From Ancrocorticia populi (GTDB lineage Bacteria > Actinomycetota > Actinomycetes > Actinomycetales > Actinomycetaceae): a stretch of DNA of 64,000 bases. The stretch lies in NCBI RefSeq assembly GCF_003123745.1, contig NZ_QETB01000008.1, positions 1 through 64,000 on the forward strand, written 5' to 3'. A model generated the notes under the pieces. The model did no database searches and was not told the DNA's origin. It worked only from the letters and a program-made list of their open reading frames with translations. The translations under genes and the position numbers were made by a program. Every line of letters begins with the position of its first letter. The first letter of the stretch is position 1. Positions 31,733-40,860 of this stretch are shown here, piece by piece.

Positions 31733-32094
31733 TGTTCCAACTCTTTGTCTCGATCAGTAAATGAGTAACCCACAATATATCGGGGCCGACTGGACGGCCC
31801 CTTGAAGCTAAGATATTGCACGGAACGGCTCCACAACAGCTGTGAGGCACCCCGTTGCTGCAAGAGTTTACATTAGTACAATACCTAGCGCCACTGCAGC
31901 GCCCGTCAATATTAGCTGATTTGCTAGAGCATCACGCCAAGTTCTCAATCTTGCCGCCACCTGTAGCTCACAGCACAATCTTGCAACTTCTTGCAAACTG
32001 TGATGTAACCAGCTAGTCTTACAGCAGGTTGCCGGTGCGTGGGAGCACATGCAAGCTACAACCATAATTAAACCTTTATTCTCAGGAGAAATAT
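31733..32094. promoter_or_regulatory. Divergent control region lacI/malE with CTTGCA repeats
   Basis: No gene lies in this 362-base gap. CTTGCAA occurs twice on the plus strand (31980-31986 and 31990-31996), exactly 10 bp apart; CTTGCAG occurs on the minus strand at 31858-31864 and CTTGCA at 32050-32055. The second plus-strand copy contains TTGCAA (31991-31996), which with TAGTCT at 32014-32019 (17-bp spacing) makes a plausible malE promoter, so a repressor bound there would block the -35 region. Similar CTTGCAG-type repeats are, as I recall, targets of Streptomyces MalR. Confidence 0.6.
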
Positions 32095-33345
32095 ATGCGA
32101 CGGGGCATTGCGCTCGCGGCCGTGGCAAGCATGGCCTTCACGCTGGCCGCTTGCGGTGGCAACGATGATTCAGGATCTACAGATTCAGCTACCGAGGGCG
32201 TTTCAGCCGCGCCCGCAGGGGATGGCAACCTCACCGTCTGGACGGATAGTAACCGCGAGCCAGCGCTGAAGGAAGCCGCCGCTGCCTATGAGGAAGAGAC
32301 CGGCAACAAGGTAGAGCTGGTTGTTAAGGACTTTGACGGGATTCGCGCAGATTTCCTCTCGCAGGTCTCTAACGGAGAGGGCCCGGACATTACGGTGGGT
32401 GCTCACGACTGGCTCGGCGAATTCGCAGCCAACGGTGTGGTTTCCCCGATCGAGCTGGGTGATGGCGCAGCTGACTTCGCAGAAGTTTCCATCTCCGCCT
32501 TTACTTACGACGGTCAGGTTTACGGTCTGCCCTACGCCATTGAGAACACGGCCATTATCCGCAATACGGCTCTGGCCGATTCCACGCCGGAATCCTTCGA
32601 TGACATGATCGCTATGGGTGAGGAAGCTGGAACGGACTACTCATTCCTAGTCCAGACCGGCGCTGAGGGCGATCCCTATACGTTCTACCCATTCCAGACC
32701 TCGTTCGGAGCTCCCGTATTTGAGCAGAATAGCGATGGCTCCTACACATCCGATCTTGCCCTCGGCGGTGAGAACGGTCAGGCCTACGCGCAGTGGCTGG
32801 CAGAGCAGGGCCAGGCTGGCGTTTTGGACACCGCGATTGATTACGATATTGCCGTGGATGCATTCAAGAACGGAGAGTCTCCCTACATTCTCGGTGGGCC
32901 GTGGATGATCGCAGACTTCGAGGATGCCGGAATTGACGTTGCAGTGGACCCGATCCCATCCGCTGGTGGGGAGACCGCGGTTCCATTCTCCGGTGTGCAG
33001 GGCTTCTACATGTCCTCCGCCTCGGATAACCAGCTCCTGGCATCCCAGTTCCTCATTGATTACGTGGGAACCAAGGACGTCCAGTTCTCCATCTACGAGA
33101 CGGGTAACCGCCTCCCGGCTCTGACGGCCGCGGCTGAGGAGGCTTCGCAGGACGATGCAACCGCTGGCTTCGCCGAAGTTGCTGAAGTCGCGCAGCCGAT
33201 GCCGTCCACCCCCGAGATGGGTGAGGTTTGGGCCTTCTGGGGTGTGACCGAAGCGCAGATCATCTCCGGTGATGCCTCTGACCCTGTTGCTGCGTGGGAC
33301 AAGATGGTTGACGATATTCAGGCTGCAATCGACGCCTCGAACTAA
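32095..33345 (+). CDS. malE: Maltose/maltodextrin ABC transporter, substrate-binding lipoprotein
   Basis: Extracellular receptor of the sugar importer, anchored to the membrane by lipid. The 416-residue protein has a lipoprotein signal with lipobox LAAC (Cys20), then the binding-protein fold: LTVWTDSNREPALKEAAAAYEEETG, GPDITVGAHDWLGEFA, and aromatic residues later that usually stack on sugar rings. The ATG follows AGGAGAA. It is the first gene of malEFG and is separated from malF by a strong hairpin. Confidence 0.9.
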   Translation: MRRGIALAAVASMAFTLAACGGNDDSGSTDSATEGVSAAPAGDGNLTVWTDSNREPALKEAAAAYEEETGNKVELVVKDFDGIRADFLSQVSNGEGPDITVGAHDWLGEFAANGVVSPIELGDGAADFAEVSISAFTYDGQVYGLPYAIENTAIIRNTALADSTPESFDDMIAMGEEAGTDYSFLVQTGAEGDPYTFYPFQTSFGAPVFEQNSDGSYTSDLALGGENGQAYAQWLAEQGQAGVLDTAIDYDIAVDAFKNGESPYILGGPWMIADFEDAGIDVAVDPIPSAGGETAVPFSGVQGFYMSSASDNQLLASQFLIDYVGTKDVQFSIYETGNRLPALTAAAEEASQDDATAGFAEVAEVAQPMPSTPEMGEVWAFWGVTEAQIISGDASDPVAAWDKMVDDIQAAIDASN

Positions 33346-33367
33346 CGCAAGTAGGTGAAGTGACACT

Positions 33368-33397
33368 GGGCGTGTGACGGGGGACCGTCACACGCCC
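33368..33397 (+). promoter_or_regulatory. Intercistronic hairpin between malE and malF
   Basis: Perfect 12-bp stem (33368-33379 with 33386-33397) around a 6-nt loop, located between the malE stop and the malF ribosome site CGGAGG. Such a structure can protect the malE mRNA 3' end or cause partial termination, giving more binding protein than permease. Confidence 0.65.
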
Positions 33398-33414
33398 ACC
33401 TGTTCGGAGGAAAT

Positions 33415-35025
33415 ATGGCAGGCAAGCACACAAGCGCTGAACCCAGCGCGAAAGCGCCACGCGTAGAACGCAAGGCCACTACGCCCCATGCACGGAGTTG
33501 GAGCGCCGGTTTCTTCGTCAAGCTGGTGCTCATGGCAGTTGTGAACGCACTGGGAATCTACGTTCTCATATCGGCGGCAACCGCTTCCCAGTGGGGAATC
33601 TTCGCTGCGATGCTCGCGCTGATTCTGGCAGCGGATTACGTGTACTTCTCCAAGCGCACGCTCGCCTTGAAGTACCTGATTCCCGGGCTTGCCTTCCTCC
33701 TAGTCTTCCAGATCTTCGTTATCGCCTACACCGGCTACGTGGCGTTCACGAACTACGGTGACCGCCACATGCTGACCAAGGAGGGAGCAACCGATGCACT
33801 CCTGCTGCGGTCAGTTGAACGCGTCCCTGATTCGCCGCAGTACCCTCTAGTTGTTGTTGAATCGGGCGATGATCTTGGGTTTGCCATCTTGGACAACGGC
33901 GTTATCCGCGCCGGCACAGAGACCCAGCCGCTTGAGGAGGTCGATGGCGTCGTCGTCGACAATAAAATAACGGAAGTCTCCGGCTACGACATTGTCAACC
34001 TCTCCGAACTCGGAACCCGTCAAAACGAGGTGACTGAACTCAGGGTGCCGCTCACGGACGATACGGAGGATGGTGCCATCGGAACTCAGACGGGCGGGAC
34101 GGGCTTCGTTTTCCAAACCACAATGCATTACGACGAAGATCTGGACGCGCTTGTCTCGGATAAGACGGGTAAGGTCTACGTTGCGAACGGGGATACAGGT
34201 TTTTTTGAGGCCGACGACGGCGAGACCCTGACAACGGGCTGGCGCGTCAACGTAGGCTTCGATAACTTCAGTAAGGCATTCGCAGATCAGCGCTATTCCC
34301 AGCCATTCGTCAAGGTGTTGCTGTGGACCTTCGCGTTCGCCTTCCTCTCTGTGGCCACTACCTTCTTGCTCGGAATGTTCCTCGCACTCATCATGAACGA
34401 CGAGCGCATGCGGGGGCGCAAGGTATACCGCACCTTCATGTTGCTGCCCTACGCCTTCCCAGCGTTCATGACGGCTTTCCTGTTCGCGGGCATGATGAAT
34501 CCAAAATACGGCTTCATCAATCAAGTCCTGTTGGGAGGGGCAAACGTTCCATGGCTGACCGATCCGTGGCTGGCCAAATTCTCTGTGATCTTCGTGAACC
34601 TGTGGATGGGCTTCCCCTACATGTTCCTCATCTGCACGGGTGCCCTTCAGTCAATCTCTTCCGATCTTAACGAGGCAGCGGAGATCGATGGTGCCAGCGG
34701 ATTTCAGGTATGGCGCTACATCACCATGCCGCAGTTGCTCACTCAGGTGACGCCGCTGCTCATCGCCTCTTTCGCCTTTAACTTCAACAACTTCAATCTC
34801 ATCTACATGTTGACTCGCGGTGGGCCACGGTTCTCGGACGCCTCCGTGCCCGTTGGTGACACGGACATCCTCATTTCGATGGTGTACCAAATCTCCGGGC
34901 TCTCCGGGCAGGCTGCGAAGAATTACGGACTGGCCTCGGCCATGTCCATCCTGATCTTCCTCATCGTAGGCGCGATTTCGATGTACAGCTTCAGAAAGTC
35001 CAAGGCTATGGAAGGAGCACAGTGA
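33415..35025 (+). CDS. malF: Maltose/maltodextrin ABC transporter permease MalF
   Basis: Membrane subunit of the importer, 536 residues. It has the MalF layout: N-terminal membrane segments (about residues 40-115), a large extracytoplasmic insert (about 120-280, corresponding to the MalF P2 loop) and a C-terminal permease domain with the EAA loop EAAEIDGASGFQVW that docks the ATPase. The ATG at 33415 has CGGAGG 4-5 nt upstream. Its stop overlaps the malG start by one base. Confidence 0.9.
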   Translation: MAGKHTSAEPSAKAPRVERKATTPHARSWSAGFFVKLVLMAVVNALGIYVLISAATASQWGIFAAMLALILAADYVYFSKRTLALKYLIPGLAFLLVFQIFVIAYTGYVAFTNYGDRHMLTKEGATDALLLRSVERVPDSPQYPLVVVESGDDLGFAILDNGVIRAGTETQPLEEVDGVVVDNKITEVSGYDIVNLSELGTRQNEVTELRVPLTDDTEDGAIGTQTGGTGFVFQTTMHYDEDLDALVSDKTGKVYVANGDTGFFEADDGETLTTGWRVNVGFDNFSKAFADQRYSQPFVKVLLWTFAFAFLSVATTFLLGMFLALIMNDERMRGRKVYRTFMLLPYAFPAFMTAFLFAGMMNPKYGFINQVLLGGANVPWLTDPWLAKFSVIFVNLWMGFPYMFLICTGALQSISSDLNEAAEIDGASGFQVWRYITMPQLLTQVTPLLIASFAFNFNNFNLIYMLTRGGPRFSDASVPVGDTDILISMVYQISGLSGQAAKNYGLASAMSILIFLIVGAISMYSFRKSKAMEGAQ

Positions 35026-35942
35026 TGAGCGTTATTGAGCAGACTCCCCACGTTGAGGTTCCCCAAGCAGACGCGCGTGCGAACAAGATGCCCTTCGGAC
35101 GCTGGTTCAAAGAGATCGGGTTCCGGCACGTCATTGGCGTGATCGCCATCATCTATTCCGTGTTCCCGATCCTCTACGTTATCTCGGCTGCGCTCAACCC
35201 TTCGGTTGGCACCACGCTGACAGCATCAAATTCGCTATTCTCAGAGATCTCGCTGGAGAATTTTGCTGAACTCGGGAATGAGACGCGGTTCTGGACGTGG
35301 TTCGGCAATAGCCTCCAGATTGGCATCATTACCTCGATCGGGACGGTCCTCATGGGCGCGGCTGCGGCCTACGCCTTCTCTCGTTTCCGCTTCAGCGGCC
35401 GCCGGGGCGGGCTGATGGCACTTATGGTGGTCCAGATGTTCCCGCAGCTTCTTGCCTTCGTTGCAATCTTCCTGCTGCTACTGGCACTGGGTGACGTTGT
35501 GCCAGCGCTCGGGCTGAACTCTAAGCTGGGCCTTATCTGCGTGTATCTGGGAGGTGCGCTGGGCGCCAACACCTTCCTCATGTATGGCACCTTCAACTCC
35601 ATCCCGTTGGAGCTGGACGAGGCTGCCAAGATCGATGGAGCCTCCCACACTCAGATCTACTGGACCATCGTTCTTCCGCTAGTGACACCAATTCTGGCCG
35701 TTGTGGGCCTGCTCAGTTTCATCTCCGCGTTCAACGATTTCGTGTTGGCCAACACTGTACTGACCGGCTCTGAGAACTGGACCATGGCCATCGGCATGAA
35801 CAGCTGGGTCGGTGGCATGGATAAGCACTGGGACTGGTTCACCGCCGGCGCCATCATTGCCGCTCTTCCGATCTTGCTGCTCTTCCTGTTCCTGCAGAAG
35901 TACATCGTGGCGGGGCTGACGGGTGGTTCCGTCAAGGGCTGA
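35025..35942 (+). CDS. malG: Maltose/maltodextrin ABC transporter permease MalG
   Basis: Second permease subunit, 305 residues, six membrane segments and the EAA-type loop DEAAKIDGASHTQIYW. The ATG at 35025 is 7 nt behind GGAAGGAG; a GTG at 35022 is the alternative. No malK ATPase gene follows: the next gene is convergent, so the importer must use an ATPase encoded elsewhere, as known for MsiK in Streptomyces. Confidence 0.9.
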   Translation: MSVIEQTPHVEVPQADARANKMPFGRWFKEIGFRHVIGVIAIIYSVFPILYVISAALNPSVGTTLTASNSLFSEISLENFAELGNETRFWTWFGNSLQIGIITSIGTVLMGAAAAYAFSRFRFSGRRGGLMALMVVQMFPQLLAFVAIFLLLLALGDVVPALGLNSKLGLICVYLGGALGANTFLMYGTFNSIPLELDEAAKIDGASHTQIYWTIVLPLVTPILAVVGLLSFISAFNDFVLANTVLTGSENWTMAIGMNSWVGGMDKHWDWFTAGAIIAALPILLLFLFLQKYIVAGLTGGSVKG

Positions 35943-36004
35943 CGGGCGTTTCGTGATCGTTCCCCGGGTTCGCGTCAAGCCCCGGAAACGAAGTCCGGTT
36001 TGCG

Positions 36005-37210
36005 TCAAGACTCGGGGTTGGCCAGACTCTTGCGAGGCAGCACCCCAGCCACTGCAACAACCAGCAGCGAGAGCAGTGGCACGATGAGCAGGCCGTAGCG
36101 AATACCGACGGTATCGGCGATTGCCCCAACTATCGGTGGGGCGCATAGCGAGCCGAGTCTCAGCAACCAGGTCACGATCGTGAGCCCAGTTCCTGTCCTG
36201 AGGCCCGGGATGCGGTCGGCTTCTGCCATGGCCGCGGGGATGATTGTGGCTTGGCCAAGGCCGATTGATGCGAACCCAATAAGGGTGCCGGGAACCGTGG
36301 GGAAGGCGAGCGCAAGGCCCATTCCGAGCGCCGTGATGAGCGCGCCTGTGCGGGTAACTGCTCGAACGCCAAAGCGATCGCTTAAGCGATCACCAGTGGC
36401 TCGCCCGATGAATTGGGTGCCAACGAGGGCCGTGAATCCAAGCCCGGCAAGGCTGGCCGGAGCGTCGAGTTCGGTCTTCAGGTATAGGGCAGCCCATGAG
36501 CTCCCGGAGTCTTCTCCAACCGCTCCAGCGATCCCAATGATGACGAGGGCGCCGAGTATGAGCACGGTCTTGACGGAAACCTTTGAAGTTCCGAGTTCGG
36601 CCCTAGTTGCCTCTTGAAGGTCACGTTCAGCTTCCTTGGGGATGCAAAACCGATGGGCAATGAGGGCAACAACCGCCCAAGTGATTCCCGAGATCCCGAG
36701 GTGGATGTTGATGGGGAGATGGATTGAGATGGCCCCGGCAGCCATAAGGCCACCGCCTGCGGCGCCAATGGACCAGGTGGCGTGGAAGCTATTGAAAATG
36801 GAGCGAGGATAGCGCTTTTGGACGGTGAGCGCCTGCGCATTCTGGCTCACATCGGTGACGGCGTCCATGGCACCGCCAAACAGGAGGCATGCCACGAACA
36901 GCACGTAGGTTGGGGAAACGCCGGCCCCGATGGCGGCGAGTGCGGTGCCAACTGTGCCCAGCACGGCAAGCCTCGCCGATCCCATCCGCCTGATGAGAGT
37001 GGCAGCTGCCAGCCCGGAGAGGATAGCCCCAACAGGCCAAGCGGCCACCGCAAATCCATACATGGTGTTGTCGATCCCCAGCGCGGCCTTGATCTCCGGG
37101 TAACGGGGAACGAGGTTAGCAAAGATCGCGCCGTTGGCGAAGAAAAGCGCGGAAACGGCAACGCGCGCGCGGCGATCTGCCGCGGTCAAAGTGTTGACTG
37201 GGGACTGCAT
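36005..37210 (-). CDS. Major facilitator superfamily transporter
   Basis: Predicted secondary transporter of 401 residues with about twelve membrane segments and a central cytoplasmic loop near residues 185-210. It begins FANGAIFANLVPRYPEIKAAL, a pattern of MFS sugar or drug efflux proteins, but the substrate cannot be assigned. A second in-frame ATG at 37228 lies in the same palindrome, so the exact start is uncertain by six codons. It is divergent from a sugar acetyltransferase-TetR operon and shares its operator, so export of an acetylated or related sugar is possible. Confidence 0.85.
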   Translation of the reverse strand: MQSPVNTLTAADRRARVAVSALFFANGAIFANLVPRYPEIKAALGIDNTMYGFAVAAWPVGAILSGLAAATLIRRMGSARLAVLGTVGTALAAIGAGVSPTYVLFVACLLFGGAMDAVTDVSQNAQALTVQKRYPRSIFNSFHATWSIGAAGGGLMAAGAISIHLPINIHLGISGITWAVVALIAHRFCIPKEAERDLQEATRAELGTSKVSVKTVLILGALVIIGIAGAVGEDSGSSWAALYLKTELDAPASLAGLGFTALVGTQFIGRATGDRLSDRFGVRAVTRTGALITALGMGLALAFPTVPGTLIGFASIGLGQATIIPAAMAEADRIPGLRTGTGLTIVTWLLRLGSLCAPPIVGAIADTVGIRYGLLIVPLLSLLVVAVAGVLPRKSLANPES

Positions 37211-37231
37211 GTGTACAATCGTACACATGCA
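37206..37231. promoter_or_regulatory. Perfect palindromic operator with divergent start codons
   Basis: Two 11-bp perfect arms (37206-37216 and 37221-37231) flank AATC. On the plus strand it holds TACAAT (37214-37219) and the acetyltransferase ATG at 37227. On the minus strand it holds TACGAT (37218-37223) and the MFS ATG at 37210. Each -10-like hexamer lies 7 nt from its start codon, so both transcripts look leaderless. The size and symmetry fit a TetR dimer site, and a TetR gene is the second gene of the plus-strand operon. Confidence 0.75.
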
Positions 37232-37805
37232 TGACTTCTTTCAAGGTGACTCGCGGACAAATCGTGAGCGAATGCTCGCTGGAGACCTCTATATCGCAGA
37301 TGATCCCGACAATGCCAGACTCGCGGCCCGCGGCTTCAAACTAGCCGATACCTATTACAAGTTGGAGGTGGAGGGCGATCCAGCTGCGCGTGGAGTGTTG
37401 GAGGATCTGCTCGGATCTCTGGGTGAGGAAGCCTATATAAAGCCGCCGCTCGCCGTGGACTACGGCGAGAATATCCACCTCGGCGCGCGAGCTTTCATCA
37501 ACTACAACCTTGTGGCGCTGGACGTTGCCCGTATCGAGATCGGGGACGATTGCCAGATCGGCCCAAACGTTCAACTACTAACTCCTACTCATCCAGTTGA
37601 TCCTGAACCGCGCCGGGCTCACCTTGAAGCCGCTCAGCCCATCACCATCGGAGCGAACGTGTGGATTGGTGGCGGCGCGATTATTTGCCCGGGCGTGACG
37701 ATCGGAGACAATTCAGTGATCGGGGCCGGCTCCGTGGTGATTCGCGATATCCCGGCCAACAGCGTAGCTGTAGGGAACCCGGCGAGGGTTGTCAGGAGTA
37801 TCTGA
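37227..37805 (+). CDS. maa: Sugar O-acetyltransferase, maltose/galactoside type
   Basis: Transfers acetyl from acetyl-CoA to a sugar hydroxyl. With the ATG at 37227 the protein has 192 residues: the N-terminal family segment NRERMLAGDLYIADDP (12-27), then hexapeptide repeats forming a left-handed beta-helix, with the catalytic His in LTPTHPVDPEPR (about residue 122) and the CoA-binding GGGAIICPGVTIGDNSVIGA stretch. The ATG at 37209 in the same frame would add MCTIVH. Stop and tetR start overlap by one base, so regulator and enzyme are coupled. Confidence 0.88.
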   Translation: MHDFFQGDSRTNRERMLAGDLYIADDPDNARLAARGFKLADTYYKLEVEGDPAARGVLEDLLGSLGEEAYIKPPLAVDYGENIHLGARAFINYNLVALDVARIEIGDDCQIGPNVQLLTPTHPVDPEPRRAHLEAAQPITIGANVWIGGGAIICPGVTIGDNSVIGAGSVVIRDIPANSVAVGNPARVVRSI

Positions 37806-38386
37806 TGAGCGGCTCTGGCCGGACTGGAGCGGGAGATCGCACGCCCGCAAACCCCCGATATGATCCGCAGCGGGCCGAGAAGATCGTTATGGCTACGCTC
37901 GAAGTGATCGGGGACGTGGGTATTTCTGGTACATCTATGCGGAAGGTAGCAAAGCAGGCTGGCGTCCCCTTGGGATCCGTAACGTACCATTTTGGTACGC
38001 GTGAGGAACTGCTGCAAGAGGCTATGCGCCGGCATGCTGAAACGGTTGCACTCAAACTTGAGAAACGCATGAACCACGCCGATTGCACTGAGCGGGCACA
38101 AGATGCGGTTGTAGCGCTCATCATGGAGGATATGTTTGCGAGCCAGAGCGAGCTGATCCTTAACCAAGAGCTCTACACTTTAGCCGCCCGGCTCCCGGCC
38201 TTCCGGGCGATCACCAACGAATGGATGGCACGGTCCCGTGCCTGCCTCATGCGACACTTCGATGCCGATACCGCGCGCGGCCTAGACGCACTAATCGAGG
38301 GACTCACTCTCCACGGGGCGCTTGGAACAGAACAGCTGGACCCTGAGTTTGTGGCCCGGATGGTTCGCAGGGTCAGCCGTTCTTAG
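37805..38386 (+). CDS. TetR-family transcriptional regulator
   Basis: Protein of 193 residues with a TetR helix-turn-helix near residues 41-62 (SGTSMRKVAKQAGVPLGSVTYHF) and a helical ligand-binding domain. It is translated directly after the acetyltransferase and probably binds the palindrome at 37206-37231, repressing both divergent transcripts including its own. The effector is unknown; the context suggests a sugar derivative or a compound handled by the MFS protein. Confidence 0.88.
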   Translation: MSGSGRTGAGDRTPANPRYDPQRAEKIVMATLEVIGDVGISGTSMRKVAKQAGVPLGSVTYHFGTREELLQEAMRRHAETVALKLEKRMNHADCTERAQDAVVALIMEDMFASQSELILNQELYTLAARLPAFRAITNEWMARSRACLMRHFDADTARGLDALIEGLTLHGALGTEQLDPEFVARMVRRVSRS

Positions 38387-38447
38387 CCCACGGACTCCCT
38401 ACCCGCGTGCCATACGCCGCCCCCGCCCGCACACCGTACCCGCGTAC

Positions 38448-38491
38448 TTGAGGGGTTGCACCACCGTCTAAGCGGCGATGCAACCCCTCAA
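38448..38491. terminator. Bidirectional hairpin between tetR and glgB
   Basis: Perfect 13-bp stem (38448-38460 with 38479-38491) enclosing an 18-nt loop in the 121-base gap between two convergent genes. Neither flank has a strong T-run. Likely ends both transcripts. Confidence 0.6.
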
Positions 38492-38507
38492 TCCTTACAA
38501 CACTTGT

Positions 38508-40766
38508 TTAGTGGTCACTCAGCGGATCGTCAGCGGATACATCCTGTTCAGATACTCCATCTTCTACAAGATGCTTACCAACACGCTGCCCAGCGGGCTC
38601 TAGGAAGATCACGCCAAAGGGCGGGAGCTGCATGTTGAGCGAGTAGGGGCGCCCATTCCACGGGATGCGTTCGGCGGTCAGATCGCCGAAGTTCCCCACA
38701 CCGGATCCGCCAAAGGCTAGGTCATCGGTGTTAAGGATTTCCTTCCAGCGGCCTCCGCGCGGCAGCCCAACCCGGTAATCATTCTGTGGCACTCCGGAGA
38801 AGTTGCACGCCACGGCGATGACATCAGAACCGTCCCTGGCTTTGCGAAGGTAGGTGATGACGTTCCGATCGGAATCGGAGGCATCGATCCACTCGAAGCC
38901 GTCCCCTTGGAAATCATTGGACCACAGGGCCGGAGAGGACACATAGATCTCGTTGAGCCGCTTGATGAGGGAAAGAACTCCATCATGGGATGGATCCTCG
39001 GTGAGCCACCAATCGAGTCCCCGAGATTCGTTCCACTCCTGAATCTGTCCGAATTCTTGCCCCATGAAGAGAAGCTGCTTGCCCGGGTGGGACCATTGGT
39101 AGGCAAAGAGTTCGCGAATCCCGGCGAGCTTCTGCCAATCGTCTCCTGGCATCTTCGTGTAGAGGGAACCCTTCCCGTGCACAACTTCGTCATGGGAGAT
39201 GGGCAGCAGGAACTGCTCCGAGAACGCGTACACCAGAGAGAAGGTCAGTTCGCCGTGGTGCCACTTGCGGTTAATCGGCTTCTCTTCCACGTAGCGCAGA
39301 GTGTCATTCATCCACCCCATGTTCCACTTGAGGCCGAAGCCAAGCCCGCCGTCCTCGGTGAGGCCCGTCACTCCGGGCCATGAAGTGGACTCCTCGGCAA
39401 TCATCATGATGCCCGGAGCGGCACGGTAGGCAGTTGCCGTGGACTCTTGGAGGAACGAGATGGCTTCCAAGTTTTCGCGCCCGCCGTAGATGTTGGGCTG
39501 CCACTGCCCGTCTTCGCGAGAATAGTCAAGGTAGAGCATCGAGGCCACAGCATCCACGCGCATACCGTCGATGTGGAACTCGTTGAGCCAGTACAGCGCA
39601 TTGGCCACAAGGAAATTACGTACCTCGCGCCGTCCGAAGTTGAAGACGAGCGTGCCCCAATCAGGATGCTCACCGCGCAACGGGTTGGGATCCTCGTATA
39701 GTGGCGTTCCATCGAACCGGGCAAGTGCCCATTCGTCCTTGGGGAAGTGCGCGGGCACCCAATCCATGATCACGCCGATCCCGGCCTTATGAAGCTCATC
39801 TATCAGGTACTTGAGATCGTCGGGAGATCCGAAGCGGGCGGTGGGAGCATAGTAGCCTGTCACTTGGTATCCCCACGATGGGGTGAAGGGGTGCTCGGCC
39901 AGAGGCATGAACTCCACGTGCGTGAAACCGGCGTAGGTCAAATGGCCGATGAGCTGTTTGGCTATGGACCGGTAGTTCAGGCCGGGCCGCCAAGATCCGA
40001 GGTGCATTTCGTAAATTGATACGGGCCCATTGTGGGGATCGGTGACGGCGCGATCGGCCATCCACGTGGAATCGCCCCATTCGTAGTAGCTCTCCGCGAT
40101 GATGGAGGCCGTTGAGGGAGGTTCTTCGGAACGCCGAGCCATGGGATCGGCCTTCTGGTGCCAGGACAGATCGGTGTACTGGATCTCGTACTTGTAACGC
40201 GAACCCTCGGTAGCGCCGGGGATGAACAGCTCCCAAAGCCCAGAAGATCCCATGGTGCGCATCGCGTTGAGCGATCCGTCCCATCCGTTGAAATCTCCGA
40301 CCACCCGCACGGCCTTGGCGTTCGGTGCCCATACAACGAATCCGGTTCCGGTGACAGAACCGAGATCGCTCGGGTAGGTGAGAACGTGCGCCCCGAGCGC
40401 CTTCCACAGTTGCTCGTGGCGCCCCTCGCCAAATAGGTAGATATCTACTTCGCCGATCGTTGGCAGGAACCGATAGGGATCATCCCCCCGGTGCTCCACT
40501 CCGCCATAGACTGCGATGACGCGATAATCGGGAGTCTCGGTGCCCGGAAGGACTGCCCGCCAGATCCCGTTGAACTCGTGAACGGCTTCGGTGCGTCCCG
40601 ATTCAGTTTCGATGTACACGGAATCCGCGAGACGGCGGATAACTCGGATCGTCACGGTGGTCTCAGAAGCATGAGGGCCAAGAATATCGTGGGGGGCGTG
40701 GTACCAGCCGTTAGATACGGCGTTGAGGACGTCTTCATTGACGTTTACGTAATCCATAGCGTTCAT
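38508..40766 (-). CDS. glgB: 1,4-alpha-glucan branching enzyme
   Basis: GH13 enzyme that cuts alpha-1,4 chains and transfers the piece to make alpha-1,6 branches. Taking the ATG at 40766 (MNAMDYVNV) gives 752 residues with an N-terminal CBM48-like domain, the GH13 barrel with nucleophile Asp405 ([10 protein letters not shown]), acid Glu458 (MMIAEES) and Asp526 ([10 protein letters not shown]). These numbers equal the E. coli GlgB residues as I remember them, supporting this start over the upstream ATG at 40814. Last gene of the glgX-trpS-glgE-treS-mak-glgB run. Confidence 0.94.
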   Translation of the reverse strand: MNAMDYVNVNEDVLNAVSNGWYHAPHDILGPHASETTVTIRVIRRLADSVYIETESGRTEAVHEFNGIWRAVLPGTETPDYRVIAVYGGVEHRGDDPYRFLPTIGEVDIYLFGEGRHEQLWKALGAHVLTYPSDLGSVTGTGFVVWAPNAKAVRVVGDFNGWDGSLNAMRTMGSSGLWELFIPGATEGSRYKYEIQYTDLSWHQKADPMARRSEEPPSTASIIAESYYEWGDSTWMADRAVTDPHNGPVSIYEMHLGSWRPGLNYRSIAKQLIGHLTYAGFTHVEFMPLAEHPFTPSWGYQVTGYYAPTARFGSPDDLKYLIDELHKAGIGVIMDWVPAHFPKDEWALARFDGTPLYEDPNPLRGEHPDWGTLVFNFGRREVRNFLVANALYWLNEFHIDGMRVDAVASMLYLDYSREDGQWQPNIYGGRENLEAISFLQESTATAYRAAPGIMMIAEESTSWPGVTGLTEDGGLGFGLKWNMGWMNDTLRYVEEKPINRKWHHGELTFSLVYAFSEQFLLPISHDEVVHGKGSLYTKMPGDDWQKLAGIRELFAYQWSHPGKQLLFMGQEFGQIQEWNESRGLDWWLTEDPSHDGVLSLIKRLNEIYVSSPALWSNDFQGDGFEWIDASDSDRNVITYLRKARDGSDVIAVACNFSGVPQNDYRVGLPRGGRWKEILNTDDLAFGGSGVGNFGDLTAERIPWNGRPYSLNMQLPPFGVIFLEPAGQRVGKHLVEDGVSEQDVSADDPLSDH

Positions 40767-40860
40767 GCCCTTACTCTTCCATGTTGAAGTGGAGCGGTTA
40801 TCTAGTTTTGTCATGTGGAAAGCCCGGCCGGTGAGTGAACCGGATTCGAACTCCTAATGT

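Noticed and set aside
35943-36004. CRISPR-like or tandem repeats between malG and the MFS gene
   Set aside because: Only two copies of GCGTCAAG and an imperfect hairpin; no array structure.
40815-40860. tRNA T-loop-like sequence ATTCGAAC between mak and glgB
   Set aside because: No pairing stems and no acceptor arm; the 5' half would lie in mak coding sequence.
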